From Acer yangbiense (lineage: Eukaryota; Streptophyta; Magnoliopsida; Sapindales; Sapindaceae), in assembly GCA_008009225.1 (NCBI GenBank), contig CM017771.1, forward strand, positions 30,800,139 to 30,864,138: a DNA stretch of 64,000 nucleotides. The letters run 5' to 3'. The notes under the pieces are model-generated. The model was not told the DNA's origin. It made no database searches and saw only the letters and a program-made list of their open reading frames with translations. A program made the translations under genes and the position numbers. Of the stretch, positions 23,366 to 34,357 are shown piece after piece (positions within the stretch are counted from its first letter, which is position 1; every line of letters starts with the position of its first letter).

Positions 23366-25576
23366 CCGCCGATCACCAACAAAGGTGAAAACCAAGGAGA
23401 AGCCAAGGGCATTCTCCGTAGGCGGTCCTTGCGCTAAACCAAGTACATTCTAGTGCATGCGCGGACGTTTCTGAAAACTATCGGGAAACGAATTACAAGA
23501 CAACAAGACACAATTACACACAACAAAATATAACAAATAAGTGCAAGTGTGAAATGTGACAAGTGAAGAGAATACACACATATGCAATGTATGTTAAGTG
23601 TGTGTGTGCAACTAATCTCTTTAAAGAAAAGTAAGCACAAAGAAATTTACCTTCGGTGCTTATCAAGACGAGGTCTTCAAAGGGCTTGAGCAATAACACG
23701 AAACCTAGGCTACCCTTACAAAGAACCCCCAACATGTGGTTTGTCCACGAAATAAGCCAATCAACAGATGGGAACCTTACAAACCCCCTGGGGGAGATGA
23801 ATGCGCCGCTTTCCCGAAGGATTCGAGAAGCCGAGTTACCCCCCAAGTTCAAAATGCCCACTGAGAAATATTCTAGATCGGAGGATCCCGTGAGTCACAT
23901 GGAAAGCTTTGTCCACTAGATGGAAATCCAGAACGCTACCCGGTCAACTATGTGCAGGATGTTCCCTTCAACACTGACCGACTGTGCTAAGACTTGGTTC
24001 AGAAAGTTGCCCCCATGAAGTGTAGATTCATTCACAAAAAATCACTACCGACTTTTATGCTCAGTTCCAAGGCATCAAGCCTCGCCCTAAGGATCCCGTC
24101 CTTCTGCAGTATGTGATCCAGGAACGGGGTGAGACCCTGAGATCTTACGTAGAAAAGTTCCACAAGGAAGTAATCCAGATGGGGGTATTCGCTGATAAGG
24201 AGACCCTCGCCAACTTAAGAAGAAACTTATGGGCCGGCAGGTTATTCCGGTCATTCGCCAAACACCCGCATGGGACATACCAGGAGGCCTATGATAGGGC
24301 GCTGGAGCAGATGGACATAGATGAGCAGCTCCGAATTAAGGTTGAGCACGATGAAGCCCGAACATCTAAGCGGTCTAAGAAGGAATCCCCAAAGCCTGCA
24401 CTTGTGAGGAGAGTACAGAACCTTCCCCCAAATCGATCAACATACAGGCCACCACCTCCTCAGTACCGGGAGAGATATCCTACTAGAAGAACTCCACCCC
24501 GAGCAACTCCTCGGCTAAGAGAGGTAACCCGCATATCAATGGAGGAAGACTGGTATAACCATTACACTCCACTCAATGCCTCCCGGGAAACCATATACCT
24601 AGTCATCTGCGATAAGGGCCTGCTCAGGAAGCCTGATCCAATAAAGGTCCCAGCTGATCAGAGAAGCCGTTACAAGTATTGCGACTTTCATGAGGATGTC
24701 GGGCACAACACATCTGAATGCTATAGCCTCCTTAACCAGCTTGAGAGTTTGGTAAGAGGAGGACTGTTAATGGAGTTCTATCAACAAGTACGGGACAGCA
24801 TCAAGATAGGAAAGGAAGTGCAGAAGGAGATGCAGGATGCGGAAGAAAAGAGGAAAGACAAAGGAAAGGATTTGATGCAACAGATCCATGTCATCCATAC
24901 CATCAGTAGAGGACCAACTCTAGTCGGGACTTCCAACAATTCAAGAAAGAATCATGCTAGGAAGATTCCGAAGCTCTCCACTAGCCAGGATATGTTCCGA
25001 GTATCCCGGGGATCCTGAGAATACCCTCGATCCGTCCAAATCATTTTCACCGAAGATGATGCTTACAACACAGTACAACCCCATGACGATCCAATGGTGA
25101 TCACGGTTCAGATTGCTAATTACCGAGTCCACCGCATCCTTGTAGATACCAGAAGTAGTGTGGATATCCTATTTAAAGGAGCATTAGAGAAGCTTAACCT
25201 TAAGAATCCTTGTTACAACAGTTGCACTACACCCCTATACGGATTTATGGGGGACTCCGTGATGCCAATAGGGACGCACATCTTGCCAGTGATAATTGGA
25301 GAGGCCCCCCTTCAACAGAACATCATGACTGAGTTCATAGTGGTTGACACCCCGTCCGCCTATAATGCAATTCTGGGAAGACCATTTTTATCAGGTATCA
25401 GGGGTGTTTTATCCATTTATCACAATGTCTTAAAGTTCCCGATTGGGACTGAGGTAGGAGAAGTCAGAGGAGATCAGCAAGCAGCCCGTACATGTTATGC
25501 AGTGTCAGCCAACCCTGCTGCGTTGGCCAAACAATATGTTCACTATGGTATTAAGTCGGGATACAGGATGGCATAG

Positions 25577-26477
25577 TCGGGGAACACAGAAGAGGAAAAG
25601 CGGGAAGGCTTGACAAGTATCCAGCATAGCAGTTATGAGATATGGCAGGTTGCTCAATTAATCGCGCTAGGAAGGACAGTCACTCTAAGAAGTCTTACTT
25701 TTTAAGTTGGAAGAAAGATGTTGTCTCGGTTGGTATATTCCTGATGTATATACCCCGACCTTTTCTGCTTTGTATTTGCTTTTGAGAAAATCAATAAAGT
25801 CAGTTTTAGTGCTCCTAATCTCGCTTAGCAAGACTTCATCGCTCCTTTTCGCCTCAAGACCAGGAGAAGCCACATGGCGTTCCTGTTGCCTTGGTCGGGG
25901 TATACCCTCCTCCAGGAAGGACCTGGTGCTTGAAATGCACAAGAAGTGTAGTCACTCGCCAGGATCTATCTCAACCAAGACCAGGAGAAGCCATATGGTG
26001 TTCCTGTTGCCTTGGTCGGGATATACCTTCCTCCAGGAAGGACCTAGTGCTCAAAATGCACAAGGAGTGTAGTCACTCGCCAGGATCTATCTCAACAAGA
26101 ACAAGAGAACCTATATGGATCTCCTTAAGCCTCGAACGGGGAATACCCCCCTCCAGGATGAACCCGGTGTCAAAGTAGTCTTATCTGCCTACCAGGACAG
26201 TCCAGCCCAGCCAAAAACCTAATGTCCACCAGCGAGTTAAAGTAGAAGTCAAACACTGCAGAAGATCGGGACAGTCCTTATTTTGATCACATTCAAGCAT
26301 AAGTACCTTTCTTGAACAAGGCATAAATATACAAACAAGGATACGAAGGAAATAGGAAAAGAACGATTGCAATAATGTGAGGAATTCATTAAATCAAGCA
26401 GGGTGCCGAATCCCCGTTTCAAGGCTACAAATAGGTTACAAGGCAAGCCTCATTGAAGCAAAAGAGAAAAAAAAAAA
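25577..26477. other. Element E region between protease and antisense gene
   Basis: RT, RNase H and integrase would be expected here in a full Tat element, but none is recognisable in any frame. The stretch holds the 121-bp repeats (25857-26215) and otherwise non-coding sequence. Confidence 0.7.
25857..26215 (+). repeat. 121-bp tandem repeat in element E, about 3 copies
   Basis: Units start near 25857, 25978 and 26099 (AGACCAGGAGAAGCCA in the first two, degenerate in the third) and share CCTTGGTCGGG, TCCTCCAGGAAGGACC and AGTCACTCGCCAGGATCT. A related unit in reverse orientation is in element D near 33985-34098. Confidence 0.9.
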
Positions 26478-29018
26478 TCATGTGTCGCCCCCTTCTCCTG
26501 CATACGCCTCCTGCTGGGGTCCCTCCACATGTTCTCCTCCTGTCTGATTTTCTTCAAGTAAGCTAGCTGCAACCGAAGAACTCATTTCCCCCATGTGCGG
26601 AGCAGAAGACCGTTCAAGGTCATTCAAGGCAGAAGAGGGATCTTGAGCCTCAACCCTGAGTGAGCCATCAGAACCAGGCAGATTAGTGGATGGATCCGGG
26701 ACGACAGCTTCCTGCAAAGAACCTCCTTGATCATGACCAACATCAGAGAGAGCTGTTGCTTTCGCCATAATTTGGTCTCGATCCCAGCCCAAAGGAGTCG
26801 ACAGATCGAAAGGATAGGGGAAGGCCTTGGCAACCTCGTAGGAGGCAGTAAAGTATCCATCCGTGAAGGAAGAATCCAATCGGGATTCCAAAACCTTCAC
26901 GGAACCCCTCAAGAATCGGTTCTCATCCAGGAGGACTGCCCTCTCTGCCTTGACAGATTCCCTCTCAGCTTTGCGCCGCGTGGAAATAATGGTCTCTGTG
27001 TCATAGGCGCGCTGCATTCTTTCTAGCTCCACCAAGGCATCCTGCCTCCAGGATTCAGATTCAGCCGCATCTTGCACCAGGGAAGCAACGTTCTCTTCAG
27101 CCCAAGCCAGCTCATCCTTGGCTTCCTCCACCTGAGCCTGAAGGACCAAATTGGCTTCCCTTAAAGCCGATGCTTGCTGCCCCATGGCCAAGGCAAACTT
27201 GAAGCCCTACATAAGCAAGGAAGTTAGTACCTGAAAAGAAGTTTTATGTAACAAGTAGGAAAGTTGAAGATATATACCTCGGCAAGCAGGGCGGCGCCCT
27301 TGGTAGCCAAGATCTCTGTCGGCAAAGTGGCCATCTGATGTAAACTTCCTCCAGGACAGGCCGCTATGAATCTAGCAACAATGTCGTCTTGCCCGTCATC
27401 TTGCAGCCTTGATCCAGAGGGGAGATCAGTGGAGATAGTCTTAGGGATGGTTACCTTAGCCTTCTCAGGTTTGTTTTTCTCCACCCCGGTAGTCCGCCTG
27501 GCTGGAATAATCCGAGAAGGGGGAGAGCCCACCGCAACCGCAGACTTGGAGGCAATGGCCTTTGTAGCCGGCTTAGCCTTGGGGACTGGAGAAGCTTTTG
27601 CTTTCGCAGCCTTCGCCAACATCTCACTGAGAGAGGGACGAGCAACTATTTTTGTCAATAAAGGATCCGAAAAACATAGCGTAGACCCCGCCAAGGTACG
27701 AAGGGAGGAAGATGCCGGAGAATACGACCCCGGGGCGGCCCCTGTGCCTGGCGGAGAAGGAATGGGAGAACGTGGTGCTTGAGAAGCTGGGATAGATAAC
27801 CCCAGAGCAGTAGGAGGAGATGCTAGAGGAGAGAATGCTGAAACTACAAAAAGAAAAATAATATAAGAAAATATATAATAGAGAGAGAGAAGGGAAGAAA
27901 GTTGTTAGCAAAACATGATCAATACCTGGATCGACAACAGATATCCTCAGATACCTCTCTAACCGGGCTCCTTCGAAGGGGTCACAGGAGGGATGCTACA
28001 TATTAATGTAACCCCGCTTCTGGATCCTTATCAGGATCCCCATGGATTCAGGAGACAATTCCTCTGAAATCCATTTGTCTCTGGGAGAAAACTTGGTGGG
28101 GACGGAGTATTCGGTTCCCCCGATATACACCGAGCGGCCCCATTCACCTTTAACAATGATCCATTCATCCTTCTAGGGTGGATTATACTTCACGTTGGCA
28201 CCAGGAACGGAGAACTTCATCGCATTGCTAGGTCTCAAATAAAACTGACCTCTTAGTGACATGTTGGTCACTTGGTAGATGTAGTGGATCTCGGCGAGGC
28301 CCGCTTCCCTCTGTATGTTATCCCTCTCACATTGCTCTCTCTAGAGCACCAAGAACCCCGTTAAGTTCTTCCAGAACCCGGGAGAAATCTGGAGTGGGGC
28401 TAGCTCCAAAGCTACAAGCATTCTACGGAGTGAAGGGTGAAGTGGAAGCCGGACCCCGCATTCAAAGGCGGCTACGTGGATCAGCAGACAACCTTCAGAA
28501 GGGGTGTAAACGTCATAACCCCGATGAGGGAGAGACAGCGAGAGATAATCTGGAATCCTAAAGGTCCTCCTCAACTGGATAAGTGTATCGGAAGTGCAGA
28601 CGGAGTCCGGGATAATTCGACCATTGTGGAAGGAGGACAATGGACCTAGGTGAACCCCAGTTAGGCCGATGGAAGGGGCATCCCCTTTGTCCGCCTCAAT
28701 TTCAGCGGCGTCTTCCTCATCAGCGATGTGGGCTGGGTCTTCAGGCCTAGTACCAGAACCCAACCCTATTTTTTGATCTTTGCTAGGACGATGGCGTTTT
28801 AGCGAAGTACTATCGTCGTCAACATCACCTTCGTCCCAACCTCGTTTCGATGCTTTAGACGTCGGGGAGTCCTCTCATGACCTTGTTTGCCCAGCACCAA
28901 GCATCTCGTCAATACTATCAGGAGGATTCTGATGAGAGGTTGGGCGGTTAGCCAAGACTGCCGGGTTATCTTCAGGGAAGACCGGCGTGGAAGATGTTTT
29001 GTTGGAAGGCGAGGCCAT
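26478..29018 (-). pseudogene. Antisense gene of element E (gypsy-type transposon family ORF)
   Basis: The function is unknown. The region with LPHRGYDVYTPSEG...FECGVRLPLHPSLRR...FWKNLTGFLVL (about 28535-28341) resembles the plant 'putative gypsy type transposon' family (PF04195) by memory of its pattern. The gene runs antisense to gag and starts at ATG 29018 (MASPSNKTSS), 112 bp after a TATA box. Two introns are read from GT...AG sites shared with D: 27844-27925 and 27207-27277. The N-terminus is acidic with basic clusters (possible nuclear signal). The last exon (27206-26478) is a long coiled coil (ALREANLVLQAQVEEAKDEL). Stops occur near 28880, about 28340, 28176 and 28008, so the copy is broken. 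Confidence 0.75.
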
Positions 29019-29122
29019 TTTAGTAAGAAAGCAAGGAAGATTCTTAAAAGAGAAAAACTGAGGAAAACAGAAGCACTGAGAAATTCAAATAAGTGTGAGT
29101 GTATGGGGGAGAAGGAAGTGTG

Positions 29123-29130
29123 CATTTATA
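29123..29130 (-). promoter_or_regulatory. TATA box of the element E antisense gene
   Basis: CTATAAATG on the minus strand, at the position equivalent to the TATA boxes in D (20058) and F (50028). Confidence 0.6.
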
Positions 29131-29407
29131 GGTAAAGGCGGACAGAAATCGAGGTAGAGGAAGAGACAAGGTCGGAGATGAATCATGACGGTTTCGAGGG
29201 AATCGCGCCAAAAATGGCCAATTTAAAATCACAAGACAGGCGTTATCTGACACGTGGGTCGAGCATTAAATACAATCAAATCCAAGAAAGATCCTCCCAT
29301 CAATTGTGGAAGCCAGCCGGGCAAGATTAGACAAGCAGACGAGACAGAAAATCCTTCGAGTGGACTTGAGAATCCTGACTCCAACCCCAGTAAGATACCG
29401 GTGTTCA

Positions 29408-29423
29408 AGTCAGGAGGGACTTT
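29408..29423 (+). other. Polypurine tract, element E
   Basis: AAGTCAGGAGGGACTT abuts the 3' LTR start at 29424 and matches the D tract. Confidence 0.8.
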
Positions 29424-30592
29424 TGTTAACCGCCAAAATGGGCACGGACCAAAAAAGGATTTTCCACTAGCCTTGAGAGGAAAGTCGAGATCCAAAGTAG
29501 AAGCAAAAAGATATCCGAATACCCCACCTGCTAGCTGACGGGTTAGGGAAAGGGCCTTAACCCACCCCGACCAGGTTCGGGATTCCCGGGACCGTGAAAA
29601 GCACTAGGAGGTCAAAAGACAAATGAGGGCCTAGAAGATATGACCATCACGGGATCCAGGTACCCAACTACCCCGAGTATCCTGATACCCCGCTACTTGA
29701 AAGCCCGGTATCTGCAGACATCGTTTTAAAAGGAGCGGGAAGGACGCGGGATACTTGGGGTACCCCGACCAGCAAAGCTCATGACATACACATAGCGAGG
29801 TTTCCCTTACGCCGACCCCGCTGAAGCGAGAGGCGGACATCCCGAAGAGTAACCTCGCGTAAAGGGAAACACTAAATGCCACCATTCAAGATATAAGCAC
29901 AAGATACAACACGACATTTATTTCCACCATAAAGAGTCCTATTTTGAGTAGGGTCAACTTGGTCAGTACCGAGAAAGAAGCAATCACCTAACCTTTCGGG
30001 ATCGATATCCCGACGAATGCGTCGGACTCCAAAAAAGGGCCCGTGCACCACTAAAACCCTAGACCAAAGTTCTAGGAGTGCACTGCAAGAAAGGAGGCCT
30101 ATATATATTGATGATAGAATGATGGGAAGAGGAGGCAACCCTACGGCCACACTTTTACTACTTATCGACAGGCACGAAGAGTTCCATCTCCATTTTGTTC
30201 CCCATATGCTTTACTTTTTCCTACTGCAATATTGTTAGTTCAAATACCAAGTTGTAAGATCCAACTGTGATCGAGATCCATATACATATATAAACAGCTT
30301 TTGTTTTATGCATCCATCATATGAGAGATCATACATCTTACTACTCACATCCACCATAATATCGAGTTCATGACACCCAGCGGGATACCAAACCATTAAG
30401 TATTTCGCTGGCCCTTATCAGATCCTGATCCGGATCCATCACTTACAAACCCCTTATCACGCCTAATAGATTTCAAAGAACCTGCGGGGTACCGGGGTAT
30501 AGAGTATACCGCTAGCCCAGATCCAATTAGATCCGGGCCCCTCACATTCCGTTAATTTTGAATTGCACCCCGGTGACAATTTTGGGTTAACA
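29424..30592 (+). repeat. 3' LTR of element E
   Basis: 1169 bp, same length as the 5' LTR and nearly identical over its length, with scattered single-base differences, so insertion is fairly recent. The terminus is followed by the ATTTC duplication. Confidence 0.93.
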
Positions 30593-30636
30593 ATTTCTTC
30601 TTCAAGAATCTTCTTTGTCCTTCTTCTTCTACTTGA

Positions 30637-33284
30637 ATGGCCTCACTGTTAAAAATCCCAGCTTCTACGCTGGCCCTTCCTACTTCAGATCTTCTGGCGG
30701 TCTTGGTAAATCCTCAACCTGCTTCCTTGACTCCTCCTGACAGTCTTGACGCGTTGCTTGACACGGAGCAGGTGGGGTCAAGAGAGAACTCCCCGACGTC
30801 TACAGGGATAAAACAAAATCGGGGTGAGGGCGGTGTCACCGACGATAATACTCCGCTCAAGCGCCGTCGTTCTGCTAAGGATTATGGAACCGAGTCGGGT
30901 TCTGGTGCTAGACCCGAAGACCCCGCTCAAATTGCCGATGAAGACGACGATGTCGAAATCGAGGCAGAGGAGGGGAATATCCTGGCTATCGACCTAGCAG
31001 GGGTTCAAACAGGCCCATTGTCTTCCTTCCATGACGGCTGGATTATCCCGGACTCCGTTTGTACATCTGACACCCTCATTCAGTTGAGGAGGACTTTTAA
31101 GATACCGGACCACATTTCGCTGTCCCTTCCTCATCGGGGTTATGATGTGTACACCCCTTCTGTAGGTCGTCTGCTAATTCATGTGGCCACCTTCGAGTGC
31201 GGGGTCCGGCTCCCACTTCACCCCTCACTCCGTAGGTTGCTTGTGGCCTTAGAGCTAGCCCCACTCTAAATTTCCCCTAGGTTTTGGAAGAACTTGACAG
31301 GGTTCTTGGTATTCTGGAAAGAGCAATGTGAGAGGGATAAATACAGAGGGAAGCGGGCTTCGACGAGATCCACTACATTTACCAGGTGGCCAACTTGTCA
31401 CCCCGAGGTCAATTTTACTTGAGACCCAACAATAAAATGAAGTTCTTCGTACTTGGGGTGAACGTGAAATACAATCAATCCTGGAAGGATGAATGGATAG
31501 TAGTTGAAGGGGATTGGGGTCACTCAGTACATACCGGGGGAACTGAGTATCCAGTTCCTACCCAATTCTCCCCCAAAGAAAAATGAAGTGTGGGGGAGCT
31601 GTCTTCTGAGTCCAGAGGGATCCTGAAGAAGATCTAGGACCAAGGTTACATGAACATGCAGTACCTTTCTGTGACCCCTTTGAAGGGGCTCGATTAGAGA
31701 GGTATCTGAGGATATCTGTTGCTGAACCAGGTAGGTGACTGAGCTTTATCAATATCTTTTCATTCGTTCTTTTATCGTCATTTCTTCCTAACGTCTCTTC
31801 TCTTTGTAGTTTCAGCAGCTTCCCCCTTGGCATCTTCTCCTACCACTTCAGGACCGATAATCCCAGCTTCTCAAGTGCCTCGCTCCCCCATTCCTTCTCC
31901 CCCCGGTACTGGGTCTGTATCGGGGTTTCACCCTCCGATATCCTTTTCTCCTTCTACTTTGGCGGAGTCGCTGCTTCATTCTCCGGACCCTTCCCTGATG
32001 AAGATTGCTGCACGTCCCTCTCTTAGCGAGATGCTAGCGAGAGCTGCCAAAGCCAAGGCCTCTCCAGTCCCCAAGACGAAATTGACTGCTAGTGCTGCTA
32101 CTCCCAAGCCTACAGTCGTGGCTGCCTTTCCTCCTTCTCTAGCTCCCTCAGCTAGGCATTCTACCAGAGCGGGGAAGGAAAAAACTATTCGGGTGGAGAA
32201 AGACAAGGCTGCCACACTTAAAGCTCCCTCTACTGATCCTCCTTCTAGGTCTGGGTCTGGATCTGGATCGCAGGACTCGAGCCAGGAAGAAATCGTGTCA
32301 AAATTCATAACGGCCTGTCCTGGGGGAGGCCTGCATCAGATGTCCTCCATGCCGACGGATATCCTGGCCACCAAAGGGGCCGCATTGCTTACCGAGGTAC
32401 ATACTTCTAACGTTTCTCGCTTGTTAAATACAACTTCTTTTCAGGTATTAATTTCCTTTCTTATGTAGGGCTTCAAGTTTGCTTTGGCCATAGGGCGATA
32501 AGCCATAGCCTTTAGGGAGGCCAATTTAGCACTTCAGGCCTAAGTGGAGGAAGCCAAAGACAACCTGGCCCGTGTTGAAGAAAATGTTGCTTCCTTGGTG
32601 CAAGCTGCAGCTGAGTCTGAATCCAGGAGGCAAGCTGCTCTAGTGGAGTTGGAAAGAATGCAGCGTGCTTATGATACGGAGACTATCATTTCAACTCGCT
32701 GAAAAGCTGAAAGAGAGTCCTTTAAGGTAGAGAGAGCAGCCCTCCTAGATGAGAACCAATTTCTGCTGGGTGTCGTGAAAGTTTTGGAATCCTGGGTGGA
32801 TTCCTCCTTCCTAGATGGGTACTTCACCGCCTCCTATGAGGTCGCCAAGGCTTTCCCTCCTTCTTTTGATTTGCTAACCCCTCTCGGTTGGGGTTGGGGT
32901 TGGGGTTGGGATTGGGATCACATCCTGGCTAAGGTATCTGCACTCTTAGACGCTGACCCAGACCAAGGAGGTCCCTCATAGGTTGCCACTGTCCCGGATC
33001 CATCTTCTCTCCCTCCTACTGTCGGATCTGGGGAAAACATCAGGGCGGAATCTCAGGATCCTCCTTCTACTCAGGAAACTCTAAGGCAGGGCTCTGTTCA
33101 CCAAATCAGGACGGCAGAACTCCCTGTTGAGGTAGGCGTGCTTGGAGACGACCCCTTTCGGGTTATGGCTAGGAACCAAGTAGTAGAAGAAGTAGACGGA
33201 TCCAGGCAGGATGTGCGGATAGGGGGAGAACAGATGGATAGATTTCGGCAGGAGATGCAAGCAGGAGAGGGGGATGATGTGTGA
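30637..33284 (+). pseudogene. Antisense gene of element D (gypsy-type transposon family ORF)
   Basis: Homologue of the E antisense gene, here on the plus strand because D is inverted. ATG at 30637 (MASLLKIPAST). The first part holds an acidic/basic linker and the conserved domain (FKIPDHISLSLPHRGYDVY ... FECGVRLPLHPSLRR, to 31265). A TAA at 31267-31269 interrupts it. Intron 1 is 31731-31809 and intron 2 is 32397-32468, at the same sites as in E. The second exon is Ser/Pro/Lys-rich (PSLSEMLARAAKAKASP). The last exon is a coiled coil with stops near 32500, 32541 and 32701, and has a Gly-Trp expansion at about 32886-32916. It ends at TGA 33282. Its own 5' untranslated region is split by element E. 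Confidence 0.75.
32882..32916 (+). repeat. GGGGTT-type hexamer repeat in the D antisense gene
   Basis: About five tandem GGTTGG/GATTGG hexamers encode a Gly-Trp run where the E copy has the single LGWDRDQ. A coding microsatellite expansion. Confidence 0.9.
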
Positions 33285-34357
33285 CTTATCTTTTATCATT
33301 TAAGACCAATTTTGTAATTTATTTGTAGCCTGGGAATGGGGATTTGGGCACCCTGTTTGATTAAATGAATTCCTCTCATTTTTGCTATCATTCCCCTTTA
33401 CTTTTTTCATATGCTTGCTAGTAGAACTTATGCCTTGTTTAAGAATGGTACTTGTATGTTCGAACGTGATCCAAGTATGGATCACCCAGACTGTAGGGTT
33501 CTGACTTGCTTTGTTTTCCGGAATCAATTCTTGGCCTACAGTCTCCCTTAGTGTTTGCCGGCTACTAGATATCCTGATCTGACCATTGTCCATTCAACCT
33601 TGTTGAATGCTTTGTTGGGGATCCTGATGATGGATTTATCTCAGTTGCCTATCGGGGTGAAGTGTCTGGCGTTTGGAAATAATGGTCTGGGTCCTAGGTG
33701 CCTTGTCTTGGGGGGCGATTAAAGCCATTTTGATACCAGGATTTTATATGTGATATGGAGGAGTGAAGCTCCAGTATCCTGATTGGGTACCTTGATCCTT
33801 TCATAATCATTCCTGGCAGGCAATCAAGGTCACTTCAACACCAGGTCTTTCATGCGGAAAGGTGGCGATATAACATAGCGAGATGTCGAGTATCCCGATG
33901 GATTATCTTGACTTATTGGCGAACTGTCCTTGTAGGCAGTTAAGGCCATTTTGACATCAGGTTCATCCTGGTCTTGATAAGATAGATCATGGCGGGCGAC
34001 TACACCCCTTATGCATTTAAGCACCAGATCCTTCCTAGAGGAGGGTATACCCCGACCAAGGCAGCAGGAATGCCATATGGCTTTTCCTGGTCTTGAGGCG
34101 AAAGGAATGGCGAAAGGAATGGCGAAAACTTGCTAGGCGAAATTAGGAGAACCGAAATGTTGACTTTATTGAATTTCTTAGAAGTAAATACAAAGCAGAA
34201 AACATCGGGGTATACATATCAGAAATATACCAACCGAGATAACATTCCTCTTCAAATTTCAAGACTAAGACCTCCTAGAGTAACCATCCATATCTCCAAA
34301 CTGTTCTGCGAGATACTTGTCAAACCATTCCCGCTCTTCTTCCATTGTGCTCTCTAA
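33285..34357. other. Element D region between antisense gene and protease
   Basis: No RT, RNase H or integrase is recognisable. Degenerate tandem units of about 100-115 bp, marked by AAGGCCATTTTGACATCAGG-like words near 33725, 33826 and 33941, are followed by one unit matching the 121-bp repeat of E (about 33985-34098). Confidence 0.65.

Larger units (their letters stand above)
22078..23781 (-). mobile_element. Solo copia LTR, TSD AACCC
   Basis: 1704 bp, TGAAACAAATT at the left and GGGAACCTTACA at the right, which on the minus strand is TGTAAGG...TTTCA. It is flanked by AACCC at 22073-22077 and 23782-23786. No internal sequence is present. Gag coding of element E resumes directly on the right, so this is a clean insertion followed by LTR-LTR recombination. 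Confidence 0.93.
21410..25576 (+). pseudogene. Gag-protease of element E (Tat), broken and interrupted
   Basis: Gag packages RNA; the aspartic protease would process it. The start is the ATG at 21410, matching the D start. The N-terminal part has MIAQGIPFESPRFTEGVG, then a charged coiled region (LEELKKGK) where a copia solo LTR is inserted after 22077. The frame continues at 23787. A retrotransposon gag domain spans about 23870-24340. A zinc-finger-like YCDFHEDVGHNTSECY lies at about 24677, followed by a coiled segment. A TGA at 25016 precedes the protease (25094-25576), in the same frame. The protease has LVDTRSSVDILF, where D shows DTGSS, and ILGRPFL. There are also stops near 21906 and 23917 and a frameshift near 24020-24110. 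No RT follows. Confidence 0.85.
20165..30592 (+). mobile_element. Tat-lineage gypsy element E, complete ends, TSD ATTTC
   Basis: Two LTRs of 1169 bp (20165-21333 and 29424-30592) are flanked by ATTTC (20160-20164 and 30593-30597). Order: LTR, PBS, gag-protease (plus), 121-bp repeats, antisense gene (minus), polypurine tract, LTR. No RT, RNase H or integrase was found. A solo copia LTR is inserted in gag at 22078-23781. Same layout as D but in opposite orientation and with a diverged LTR. Confidence 0.93.

Noticed and set aside
23038..23395. Arg/Pro-rich frames in LTR U3
   Set aside because: They are translations of the CGGCGG motif array and are not shared in frame between LTR copies.
26478..27191. 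Stand-alone host coiled-coil protein
   Set aside because: The same coiled coil, intron sites and flanking order are in element D, so it is the last exon of the element's antisense gene.
32882..32916. Internal telomere repeat from GGGGTT
   Set aside because: Plant telomeres are TTTAGGG; this is a coding microsatellite in the antisense gene.
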